This document shows positions 1 to 5,499 of a stretch of DNA of 7,603 nt, in pieces; positions within the stretch are counted from its first letter, which is position 1, and each line of letters begins with the position of its first letter. Below the pieces are notes generated by a model. It had not been told where the DNA came from. It worked only from the letters and a program-made list of their open reading frames with translations, and did no database searches. The stretch lies in the NCBI GenBank assembly GCA_026707335.1, contig JAPOXB010000217.1, forward strand, positions 1-7,603, given 5' to 3'. A program made the position numbers and the translations under genes. This DNA is from Chloroflexota bacterium (lineage in GTDB: Bacteria > Chloroflexota > Dehalococcoidia > Bin125).

Positions 1-45
1 TGTCGAACCACGCGGCCGGCCCTTCGACAAGCTCAGGGCGAACGG
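1..45. repeat. Dispersed CTTCGACAAGCTCAGG-type inverted repeat, left arm cut by the window edge
   Basis: TGTCGAA at 1-7 is the exact reverse complement of TTCGACA at 23-29. The 15-nt spacer between them contains the 8-bp palindrome GGCCGGCC (14-21). The right arm continues as CTTCGACAAGCTCAGG (22-37) followed by GCGAACGG (38-45). From memory, this motif and its complement CCTGAGCTTGTCGAAG recur between genes in many high-GC environmental genomes, often as inverted pairs. The left arm probably continues outside the window. The element lies just upstream of the VOC gene and could form a hairpin in RNA read from either side, so it may act as a REP-like or terminator-like element. The inverted repeat is seen directly; its status as a dispersed family is recollection and could not be searched here. 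Confidence 0.65.
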
Positions 46-156
46 ATGCCGTGCGCAACCCCCTCTGCGCCCCTGGCGGTAGCCACAGCGGCCCGATTCG
101 GTTACTTGTGGCAGGCCCGACTCCCACCGGGGACCAGCCGAAAGGACGCAAGGATC

Positions 157-555
157 ATGGGATACAAGATCACCACCGTGGACCACGTCGTGCTCGCCGT
201 CAGCGACCTCGACGCCGCCATCGAGACGTGGCAGGACACGTACGGGCTGACGCTCAGCGACCGCCACGAGAGCCCCGGCGGCTTCGAGGCGGCGCTCTTC
301 CCGATGGAGAACAGCCTGCTCGAACTGGTGCAGCCGATCGACGACAACCCGCGCAACCCGGTGCGCCTGCAGATCGACCGCAAGGGCGAGGGCCTGTTCA
401 TCCTCTCCCTGGGCGTCGACGACCTCGACGCCGCCGTCGCCGACCTGCGCGCCAAGGGCTGCGTCGTCACCGACCCCTCGGGCGACGAGCACCGCATCTC
501 GTTCGTCAGCCCCAAGAACGCGCACGGCGCGCGCCTGCAGCTGATCGAGCGCTAG
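157..555 (+). CDS. VOC superfamily protein, methylmalonyl-CoA epimerase-like
   Basis: This 132-residue protein has the length of a single-chain vicinal oxygen chelate (glyoxalase-fold) protein. The fold's two beta-alpha-beta modules are visible as an internal echo: VSDLDAAI at about residues 15-22 and VDDLDAAV at about 87-94. The layout (DHVVLAV at 9-15, LLELVQP at 54-60, RKGEGL at 75-80, the ending LQLIER) is closest to methylmalonyl-CoA epimerase, which interconverts the two methylmalonyl-CoA epimers. His10 and Glu56 sit at metal-ligand positions. However, the GEGIHH-type histidine is replaced (GEGLFI, 77-82), and the usual C-terminal Glu appears to be Gln128. Epimerase activity is therefore doubtful, and a generic VOC binding or lyase role is possible. 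I chose the ATG at 157 because the fold begins there and AAAGGA (141-146) lies 10 nt upstream. An in-frame ATG at 46 would add 37 residues unlike the family and would begin beside the repeat. It stands alone and converges on the minus-strand operon. Confidence 0.85.
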   Translation: MGYKITTVDHVVLAVSDLDAAIETWQDTYGLTLSDRHESPGGFEAALFPMENSLLELVQPIDDNPRNPVRLQIDRKGEGLFILSLGVDDLDAAVADLRAKGCVVTDPSGDEHRISFVSPKNAHGARLQLIER

Positions 556-562
556 ACCCCGA

Positions 563-584
563 GCCCGGCCGGCCTCAGCCGGGC
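563..584. terminator. GC-rich stem-loop between convergent genes, candidate bidirectional terminator
   Basis: GCCCGGC (563-569) pairs perfectly with GCCGGGC (578-584) across an 8-nt loop, a 7-bp all-GC stem. It lies 8 nt after the VOC stop codon and overlaps the last codons of the DUF4129 gene on the opposite strand. There is no T run on either side, so it is not a canonical intrinsic terminator. In a high-GC genome it may still help end transcription or protect 3' ends. The structure is seen; the function is inferred. Confidence 0.4.
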
Positions 585-2017
585 GACCCGTCGCGCAGCG
601 ATTCGAACGCGACCCGCAGCCGCGCGACGTCGGCGGCCGGGGGCTCGCGGCCTGCGTAGCGCTGCTCGTTGAAGCGCTCCGAGATCTCGCCCGGCAGGGG
701 CGAGGCGTAGAGCCGTTCGAGCGCGGGCGCGAACTGGCGCGGCGTGCGCGCCGCCGGGCGCTTGGTCCCGCGCCGCTCCGCGTCGGCCAGCATCTCCAGG
801 TAGAGCCCGCCGATGCCCGGCTCGGCCTCCGCGGCGCGCCGCGGGCGCAGGCGCCGGCCGAGCGTCCGCAGCCCCGACCAGAGGTCGCCGACCGGGTCGG
901 CCTCCGACCAGAGCGACTCGCGCTCCTCGTCCGGGGCGCGCCGCCGCCGCCAGACCTGCCGGAAGAGCAGCGCCGCCAGGATCGTCACGCCCAGCACCAG
1001 GCCGATACCGGCGAACACCCGGAAGACCACCGCCCCGGCGCCGTTTCCGTCGCCCGTTTCCCGCTCGAAGTCGAACGCCCGCTGCCCTTCGGCCAGGCAC
1101 TCCAGCTCGCCCAGCTCGTTGATGAAGCAGACCTCCTGCGGCGGGATCGGCGGCGCCCCCGAGCCGATCAGCTGGCGCAGCGGCCAGAGCAGGGTCCACA
1201 CGACCCACGCCACGCCCATCGCGACGTTGCGCAGCAGCCAGCCGAGCGCGTCGGTCACGGGCTCCGCGGCGCCGCTGCCCGCCACGGCCGCGACGAGCAG
1301 CGTGACGACGAGCATGAACACGACCGCCGCCACCAGCATCGCGCCGAGCGTCGAGGCGAACGTGAGGCCGACCGCGCCGAAGCTGCCCCCGGCGGTCAGC
1401 CGCTGGGCGTTGCGGAAGGCGACCGCCAGCAGGGCGACGGCCAGGAAGGCCATCGCGGCGATGCGCACGCGATCGAGGATCCCCGCCCCGTCGCCGATCA
1501 GGAAGCCGGCCGCGAAGACGATCACCGCGACCGGCAGCAGGTGCGCCAGCGATCGCCCCGCCAGGTCGGAGGCGCCCAGGGCGACGCCCCGGAACCAGGC
1601 GAAGGCCAGCACGGCCATCGCGAGCACGTGGTCGAGGCGCCGGGAGCCGCTCCAGGCGCCGCTCTCGGGGTCGCTGACGTCGGCGGCCCAGGCGAAGGAC
1701 CAGACCCGCCACGTCTCCGACAGGTCCACCCGTCCGACCACCTGCAGCGCCACGATCGATACGACCACGCCCAGCAGCCAGCGCCAGCCCCCGGGCAGGT
1801 CCGCCTCGCTCAGCCGGTGGGCGAACAGCGCGCCGGCCCCGAGCAGCACCAGCACCGCCGCCCCGGAGGGGACCTCGCCGTGCGCCCCGACCGCCCGCGG
1901 GACGAAGCCCGCGACCACGATGAGCAGCAGCCCTTCGAGCAGCACGACCGCCCCCGCCGCGATCGCCCCGCGGGCGTCGACGTCGTCGCCGGCCAGCCGG
2001 CGCAGGGCGGCGCTCAC
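575..2017 (-). CDS. Polytopic membrane protein with C-terminal DUF4129 domain
   Basis: This is a 480-residue integral membrane protein of unknown biochemical function, and the third gene of the MoxR-DUF58 operon. About nine hydrophobic segments are visible, near residues 18-39, 51-66, 78-95, 130-147, 156-174, 186-201, 221-246, 256-283 and 328-353. A basic stretch, RQVWRRRR (353-360), follows the last one and suggests a cytoplasmic tail. The tail ends in a DUF4129-like domain (about 400-475, with GLYLEML, ARTPRQFA, FNEQRYAGREP). A loop before the last segment holds two cysteines, Cys297 and Cys307. In many relatives DUF4129 ends a TgpA-like transglutaminase protein, but I see no Cys-His-Asp transglutaminase core here. 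The start is GTG at 2017-2015, supported by GAGGAG at 2031-2026 (8 nt spacing) and by a 4-nt GTGA overlap with the upstream stop, indicating translational coupling. A longer reading frame runs upstream to 3340, but that part is out-of-frame DUF58 sequence. Confidence 0.85.
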   Translation of the reverse strand: MSAALRRLAGDDVDARGAIAAGAVVLLEGLLLIVVAGFVPRAVGAHGEVPSGAAVLVLLGAGALFAHRLSEADLPGGWRWLLGVVVSIVALQVVGRVDLSETWRVWSFAWAADVSDPESGAWSGSRRLDHVLAMAVLAFAWFRGVALGASDLAGRSLAHLLPVAVIVFAAGFLIGDGAGILDRVRIAAMAFLAVALLAVAFRNAQRLTAGGSFGAVGLTFASTLGAMLVAAVVFMLVVTLLVAAVAGSGAAEPVTDALGWLLRNVAMGVAWVVWTLLWPLRQLIGSGAPPIPPQEVCFINELGELECLAEGQRAFDFERETGDGNGAGAVVFRVFAGIGLVLGVTILAALLFRQVWRRRRAPDEERESLWSEADPVGDLWSGLRTLGRRLRPRRAAEAEPGIGGLYLEMLADAERRGTKRPAARTPRQFAPALERLYASPLPGEISERFNEQRYAGREPPAADVARLRVAFESLRDGSPG

Positions 2018-3468
2018 GACGGCGGCTCCTCGCGGCGCTGCCAGCGGCTGCCGAGGGACTCCCGGCGCTCCGACATCCCGTCCGCGCCGTCGCCGGGCGG
2101 GCGGTCGAACATCTCGGGCGCGTCGGCCGGGATCCCGGGGGCGAAGGGCTGGTAGAAGCGGCGGCCGGCCAGGGCCGACCGAACGTCGTGGACCGGGATG
2201 CCCGCCGGCAGGCGCGGCGGGTCGTCGGTCCCGGCCCAGACGACCGACACCGGCAGCCCGCGATGCCGCAGGTCGGCCAGCGCCACGACCAGGGCCGGCG
2301 TCATGATCGACGTGACGAGCGCCACGCTGCTGCCCTGCGGGACGCGGCGGGTCTCCTCCTGCAGCACCCGTTCGATCGGCGCGACGGCGTAGACGTCGAC
2401 CATCGCCAGCGCCTCCAGGGCGCGGATCATCTGCGACTCGGCCCGGCCCATCGGCAGGCGGATCGTGCCGTCGCGGCCCGGGTAGGTGCAGTTGGCGACC
2501 AGCCCGAAGGGCACGCGCGCGTCGGCGTAGGCCGTCGCCAGCGAGGCGCAGACGGCGACCGCGCGCTCGAACAGTTCGCCGTAGAAGCCCTGCCAGGCCT
2601 CCGGCATCGTCGCGACGTTGAGCGCCAGCAGCAGCGACGGCGAGCTGGCCGGGTCGAACGTTCGCGTCTGCAAGCGCTGCCGCCGGGCCGTGGCGCGCCA
2701 ATCCACCCGGCGCAGCGGGTCGCCGGTCTGGTAGTCGCGCAGGCCGCGCAGCCGGGCGGGGTCGTCGAAGAGCGGGTCGGCGCCGCGCTCCTCGCCCATC
2801 GGCCGCAGCGTCGGCAGGCCCAGCGGCTCCATCGGCAGGATGGGCGGGTAGACCCAGAGGCTCAGCGCCGTCGGCGCGACGCGCTCCCGCGTGAAGAAGC
2901 CGAACAGGTCGCCCGCGCGCAGCGCCGTCCGCCCGAAGGCGAAATACCCCCGATGGTTCAGCGGGATCGTGTACTCCCAGGTCAGCCGCTCGTACCAGCG
3001 CAGCCCCGTCAGGCGGTCGAGGCGCCCCATCTTGGGCGTGCCGATGGGCTCCAGGTTGCGCCCGAGGGGGGGCAGCGCCTCGGGCATCTCGGTGCGCAGC
3101 GACAGCCAGGGCAGGGGCAGCAGCTTGCGATTGGAGATGCGCATCCGGTAGCGGATCGACTCGCCGACGAAGGCGTGGTCCTGCGACAGCTCCTGCGCGA
3201 CGTCGAGCCGGCTCAGCGCCAGCCGCCCCCAGAGCCGCGCCAGCCAGCCCGCCACGAAGACGCCCGAGCCGACCAGCGAGATGACGATCTCGCCCACCGC
3301 GATGCCGAGCACCACCGTCAGCAGCGAGAGCGCGATCCACGACTCGCGCAGCAGGCGGTTCTCGCTGGTGCGGACGAAGCGGCCGGGGTCGCTCGGGCGC
3401 GGGGGCTGTCGCCCGGCGGTCTCCTGGGGGAGCTCCGATCGCAGGCCCAGGCCCCCGAAGGCCGCCAT
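2014..3468 (-). CDS. DUF58 domain-containing protein
   Basis: This 484-residue protein has two hydrophobic segments near the N-terminus (about 43-61 and 62-82). A beta-rich extracytoplasmic-style region follows (about 85-210; RYRMRISNRKLLPLPWLS at 107-124 is typical). The DUF58 signature is RGLRDYQTGDPLRRVDW then RATARR (241-263), followed by a von Willebrand A-like region (about 278-430). DUF58 proteins are usually encoded beside MoxR ATPases and are thought to be membrane-anchored partners or clients of them; the molecular activity is not established. The classic MIDAS motif DxSxS is not present: the strand reads LLLALNVAT (279-287), with Asn284 at the usual Asp. That resembles an LNVxT-type DUF58 subgroup I recall from Chloroflexi-like genomes. 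The ATG at 3468 directly follows the MoxR stop (TGA then ATG with no gap). GGAGAG lies at 3478-3473 inside the MoxR end, 4 nt from the ATG. The last residues overlap the start of the DUF4129 gene. Confidence 0.92.
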   Translation of the reverse strand: MAAFGGLGLRSELPQETAGRQPPRPSDPGRFVRTSENRLLRESWIALSLLTVVLGIAVGEIVISLVGSGVFVAGWLARLWGRLALSRLDVAQELSQDHAFVGESIRYRMRISNRKLLPLPWLSLRTEMPEALPPLGRNLEPIGTPKMGRLDRLTGLRWYERLTWEYTIPLNHRGYFAFGRTALRAGDLFGFFTRERVAPTALSLWVYPPILPMEPLGLPTLRPMGEERGADPLFDDPARLRGLRDYQTGDPLRRVDWRATARRQRLQTRTFDPASSPSLLLALNVATMPEAWQGFYGELFERAVAVCASLATAYADARVPFGLVANCTYPGRDGTIRLPMGRAESQMIRALEALAMVDVYAVAPIERVLQEETRRVPQGSSVALVTSIMTPALVVALADLRHRGLPVSVVWAGTDDPPRLPAGIPVHDVRSALAGRRFYQPFAPGIPADAPEMFDRPPGDGADGMSERRESLGSRWQRREEPPS

Positions 3469-4518
3469 TCAGCTCTCCACGGGCACGGGCACGCCGCGGA
3501 TGATCGCCTCCAGCACGTCGGCGCTGGTGCGCGAGCGCAGGCGGCTCTGCGCGCCCAGCAGCAGCCGGTGCGGCAGCACGACGCGCGCCATCTCCTGGAC
3601 GTCGTCGGGCAGGACGTAGCCGCGGCCGCGGATCGCGGCCAGCGCGCGGCTCGCGCGCAGCAGCCCCAGCGAGGCGCGCGGGCTCGCGCCCAGCTCGAAC
3701 GAGTCCTCCTCGCGCGTCGCCCGCACCAGATCGACGATGTAGCCGCGCACCCGCTCGTGTACCTGCACCTGCTCCACCGCCCGGCTCAGGTCGCGCAGCG
3801 CGCCCGCCTCCACGACGGGCTCCAGCGCGTCGAGCGGCTGCGCCCGCTCGAAGCGGGCCAGGATGTCGTCCTCCTCCTCGGCGCTGGGATAGCCGATGCG
3901 CAGGCGCAGCAGGAAGCGGTCGAGTTGCGCCTCCGGCAGCGGGAACGTGCCCTCCAGCTCGACCGGGTTCTGCGTCGCGATGACCAGGAAGGGGCGCTCC
4001 ATGTGCCGCGTCTCGCCGTCGACGGTCAGCTGCCGCTCCTCCATCGCCTCCAGCAGCGCCGACTGCGTGCGCGGGCTGGCGCGGTTGATCTCGTCGGCCA
4101 GCACCAGTTGGGCGAGCAGCGGGCCGGGGCGGAACTCGAAGGCGCCCGTCGCCTGGTTGTAGATGTTGCTGCCGGTCACGTCGGCGGGCGTCAGGTCGGG
4201 CGTGAACTGGATGCGGCGGAAGCCCAGCCCCAGCGAGCGCGCGAACGACTTGGCCAGCACGGTCTTGCCCAGGCCCGGCACGTCGTCGAGGAGGATGTGC
4301 CCCTCCGACAGCAGCGCCACGATCGTGTGCTCCACGACCGCGTCCTTGCCGACGATGACGCGCGCCACGTTCTCGCGGATGCGCGCGGCGGCCGCGGCCA
4401 CCGCGGCCAGCTCGGGCGCGGCGGCGGTCTCACCGCCGGCGGCGGTCGCGCCGTCGCTCTGCGCCGATGCCGCCGCGCTCGCGGCCGGCGCCTCCCATCG
4501 GGATCCCGCCTCCGCCAT
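3469..4518 (-). CDS. MoxR family AAA+ ATPase
   Basis: This 349-residue ATPase is slightly longer than a usual MoxR protein (about 310-330) because of an Ala-rich, probably disordered N-terminus (about 1-40). The core is intact: Walker A DDVPGLGKT (78-86, Lys85), Walker B LVLADEINRA (138-147, Asp142/Glu143), sensor 1 ATQNP (181-185, Asn184), the LEGTFPLPEAQLDRF block (188-202) and sensor 2 GASPR (277-281, Arg281). MoxR ATPases form rings and are believed to act as chaperones that mature or remodel partner proteins, often with a vWA or DUF58 partner. Here it is the first gene of a three-gene operon with DUF58 and DUF4129 proteins. The start at 4518 is supported by GAGGGGAGG at 4531-4523, only 4 nt from the ATG. 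Its stop abuts the DUF58 start. It cannot be assigned to a particular named MoxR client system from this sequence; the neighbours point to envelope-related work. Confidence 0.95.
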   Translation of the reverse strand: MAEAGSRWEAPAASAAASAQSDGATAAGGETAAAPELAAVAAAAARIRENVARVIVGKDAVVEHTIVALLSEGHILLDDVPGLGKTVLAKSFARSLGLGFRRIQFTPDLTPADVTGSNIYNQATGAFEFRPGPLLAQLVLADEINRASPRTQSALLEAMEERQLTVDGETRHMERPFLVIATQNPVELEGTFPLPEAQLDRFLLRLRIGYPSAEEEDDILARFERAQPLDALEPVVEAGALRDLSRAVEQVQVHERVRGYIVDLVRATREEDSFELGASPRASLGLLRASRALAAIRGRGYVLPDDVQEMARVVLPHRLLLGAQSRLRSRTSADVLEAIIRGVPVPVES

Positions 4519-4539
4519 GCGGCCTCCCCTCGCTCGGCC

Positions 4540-4560
4540 CGCCGCCTCGCCGGGGCGGCG
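4540..4560 (-). other. Hairpin in the presumed 5' leader of the MoxR operon
   Basis: CGCCGCC (4540-4546) pairs with GGCGGCG (4554-4560) around a 7-nt loop, a 7-bp GC stem. It lies between the candidate -10 element at 4575-4570 and the ribosome binding site at 4531-4523. If the proposed promoter is right, the hairpin would be near the 5' end of the transcript. It may stabilise the message or be chance in such GC-rich DNA. Confidence 0.25.
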
Positions 4561-4569
4561 CGCCGCGTC

Positions 4570-4575
4570 AGGTTA
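4570..4575 (-). promoter_or_regulatory. Candidate -10 element for the MoxR-DUF58-DUF4129 operon
   Basis: On the minus strand this reads TAACCT followed by GAC, matching a TANNNT -10 hexamer, with the operon's first ATG 51 nt downstream. I see no convincing TTGACA-like -35 box at the expected distance. The divergent intergenic region is 138 bp, so the operon promoter is expected in it. The sequence match is direct; promoter activity is inferred. Confidence 0.35.
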
Positions 4576-4608
4576 CCAGCCTCGCGACGCCACACCTGCC
4601 CCACCGTG

Positions 4609-4637
4609 TTCCCGACCCCGATGGATGGCGCTACCCT
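4609..4637 (+). promoter_or_regulatory. Candidate promoter of the SDR gene
   Basis: TACCCT (4632-4637) fits a TANNNT -10 box. TTCCCG (4609-4614), 17 nt upstream of it, is a poor -35 match. Transcription would start near 4644, leaving a leader of about 13 nt that still contains most of the GGAGG ribosome binding site. It faces away from the MoxR operon promoter in the same intergenic region. The match is weak and rests mainly on position. Confidence 0.3.
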
Positions 4638-4656
4638 GCCGCGACGGAGGTGCGAC

Positions 4657-5397
4657 ATGGCCGGACGGCTCGATGGCAAGGTGGCGTTGATCACGGGCGG
4701 CGCGCGCGGGCAGGGCGCGGCCGAGGCGGCGCTGTTCGCCGAGGAGGGCGCGGCGGTCGTCATCACCGACGTGCTCGACGCGGAGGGCCGGGCGACGGCC
4801 GCCTCGATCGAGGGCTGCCGCTACCTGCACCAGGACGTGCGCGACGAGGATCGCTGGGCCGCAGTCGTGGCCGACGTCGTGGCGCAGGAAGGCAGCCTGA
4901 CGGTGCTGATCAACAACGCCGGCATCTTCCCCGTCCAGTCGCTGATGGAGACCAGCCTCGAGGACTACCGCCGCGTGATCGACATCAACCAGGTCGGCGT
5001 GTACCTGGGCATGCGGGCGGTCGTGCCGGCCATGCGCGACGCCGGCGGCGGCTCGATCATCAACATCTCCTCGGTCGCCGGCATGGTCGCGACGCCGACC
5101 GCGTTCGGCTACGGCGCGAGCAAGTGGGCCGTCCGCGGCATGACGAAGGCCGCCGCGCAGGACCTGGGGCCGGACAACATCCGCGTCAACTCCATCCATC
5201 CCGGCATCATCGAGACGCCCATGATCCACAACATCCCGCAGTACGACGCGGACCCGCAGTCGATCATCCGCGGCATCCCGCTGGGGCGGGCGGGCGAGCC
5301 GGAGGACGTCGCGCGGCTGGCGCTCTTCCTCGCCTCCGACGAGAGCAGCTACGTCTCCGCCGGCGAGTACCTGATCGACGGCGCGTTCATGCGCTAG
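4657..5397 (+). CDS. Short-chain dehydrogenase/reductase (SDR), classical type
   Basis: This 246-residue protein has the usual length of a classical SDR, an NAD(P)-dependent oxidoreductase acting on alcohols or ketones. The Rossmann glycine motif is TGGARGQG (13-20). Asp38 at the end of the second strand favours NAD(H) over NADP(H). Other motifs are QDV (59-61), NNAG (86-89), the catalytic Asn111, Ser139, Tyr152 and Lys156 (the last two in YGASK), and HPGIIETPM (181-189). The C-terminus (SSYVSAGEYLIDGAFMR) is also standard. The catalytic tetrad is complete, so the enzyme should be active, but the substrate cannot be read from sequence. It resembles hydroxysteroid dehydrogenase, glucose dehydrogenase and FabG-like SDRs alike. 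The ATG at 4657 is fixed by GGAGG at 4646-4650 with 6 nt spacing. An open frame continues far upstream, but only as antisense to the MoxR and DUF58 genes. The amidohydrolase gene follows on the same strand after 102 nt, so the two may be co-expressed. Confidence 0.95.
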   Translation: MAGRLDGKVALITGGARGQGAAEAALFAEEGAAVVITDVLDAEGRATAASIEGCRYLHQDVRDEDRWAAVVADVVAQEGSLTVLINNAGIFPVQSLMETSLEDYRRVIDINQVGVYLGMRAVVPAMRDAGGGSIINISSVAGMVATPTAFGYGASKWAVRGMTKAAAQDLGPDNIRVNSIHPGIIETPMIHNIPQYDADPQSIIRGIPLGRAGEPEDVARLALFLASDESSYVSAGEYLIDGAFMR

Positions 5398-5411
5398 CCG
5401 CGTCGCTCGGC

Positions 5412-5425
5412 CGGTCGCGGGACCG
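5412..5425 (+). other. Small hairpin after the SDR gene
   Basis: CGGTC (5412-5416) and GACCG (5421-5425) pair around a GCGG loop, 14 nt after the SDR stop. The stem is short and lacks a T tract, so it is at best a weak terminator or a processing or stability element between the two plus-strand genes. Confidence 0.2.
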
Positions 5426-5447
5426 CAAGCCGGAGGCAGGTTCGGGC

Positions 5448-5476
5448 TGGAGAGATCGGCGGCCGTGGAGTAGCCT
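5448..5476 (+). promoter_or_regulatory. Candidate promoter of the amidohydrolase gene
   Basis: TGGAGA (5448-5453) matches TTGACA at four of six positions. It is separated by 17 nt from TAGCCT (5471-5476), a TANNNT -10 box. Predicted initiation near 5483 leaves a leader of about 17 nt containing the GGGAG ribosome binding site (5489-5493). If real, the amidohydrolase is not solely dependent on read-through from the SDR gene. This is the best-spaced promoter candidate in the window, but it is unproven. Confidence 0.35.
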
Positions 5477-5499
5477 GCGGGCGGAAGCGGGAGAATCCC

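Noticed and set aside
46..156. Upstream in-frame ATG extending the VOC protein by 37 residues.
   Set aside because: The extension has no family match, begins immediately at the repeat, and the ATG at 157 has the better ribosome binding site and fits the fold start.
2018..3340. N-terminal 441-residue extension of the DUF4129 frame.
   Set aside because: It lies out of frame within the DUF58 gene and has Arg/Ala-rich composition. The GTG at 2017 with GAGGAG and the GTGA overlap is the credible start.
4422..4438. Perfect inverted repeat CGGCGGT/ACCGCCG in the MoxR coding region.
   Set aside because: It falls in Ala-rich, GCN-repeat coding sequence where such pairings are expected by chance.
2188..4656. 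Very long plus-strand open frame running into the SDR gene (would give about 1069 residues in total).
   Set aside because: It is antisense to the intact DUF58 and MoxR genes, its translation is Arg/Gln/Ala-rich low complexity, and the SDR has its own ATG with a good ribosome binding site at 4657.
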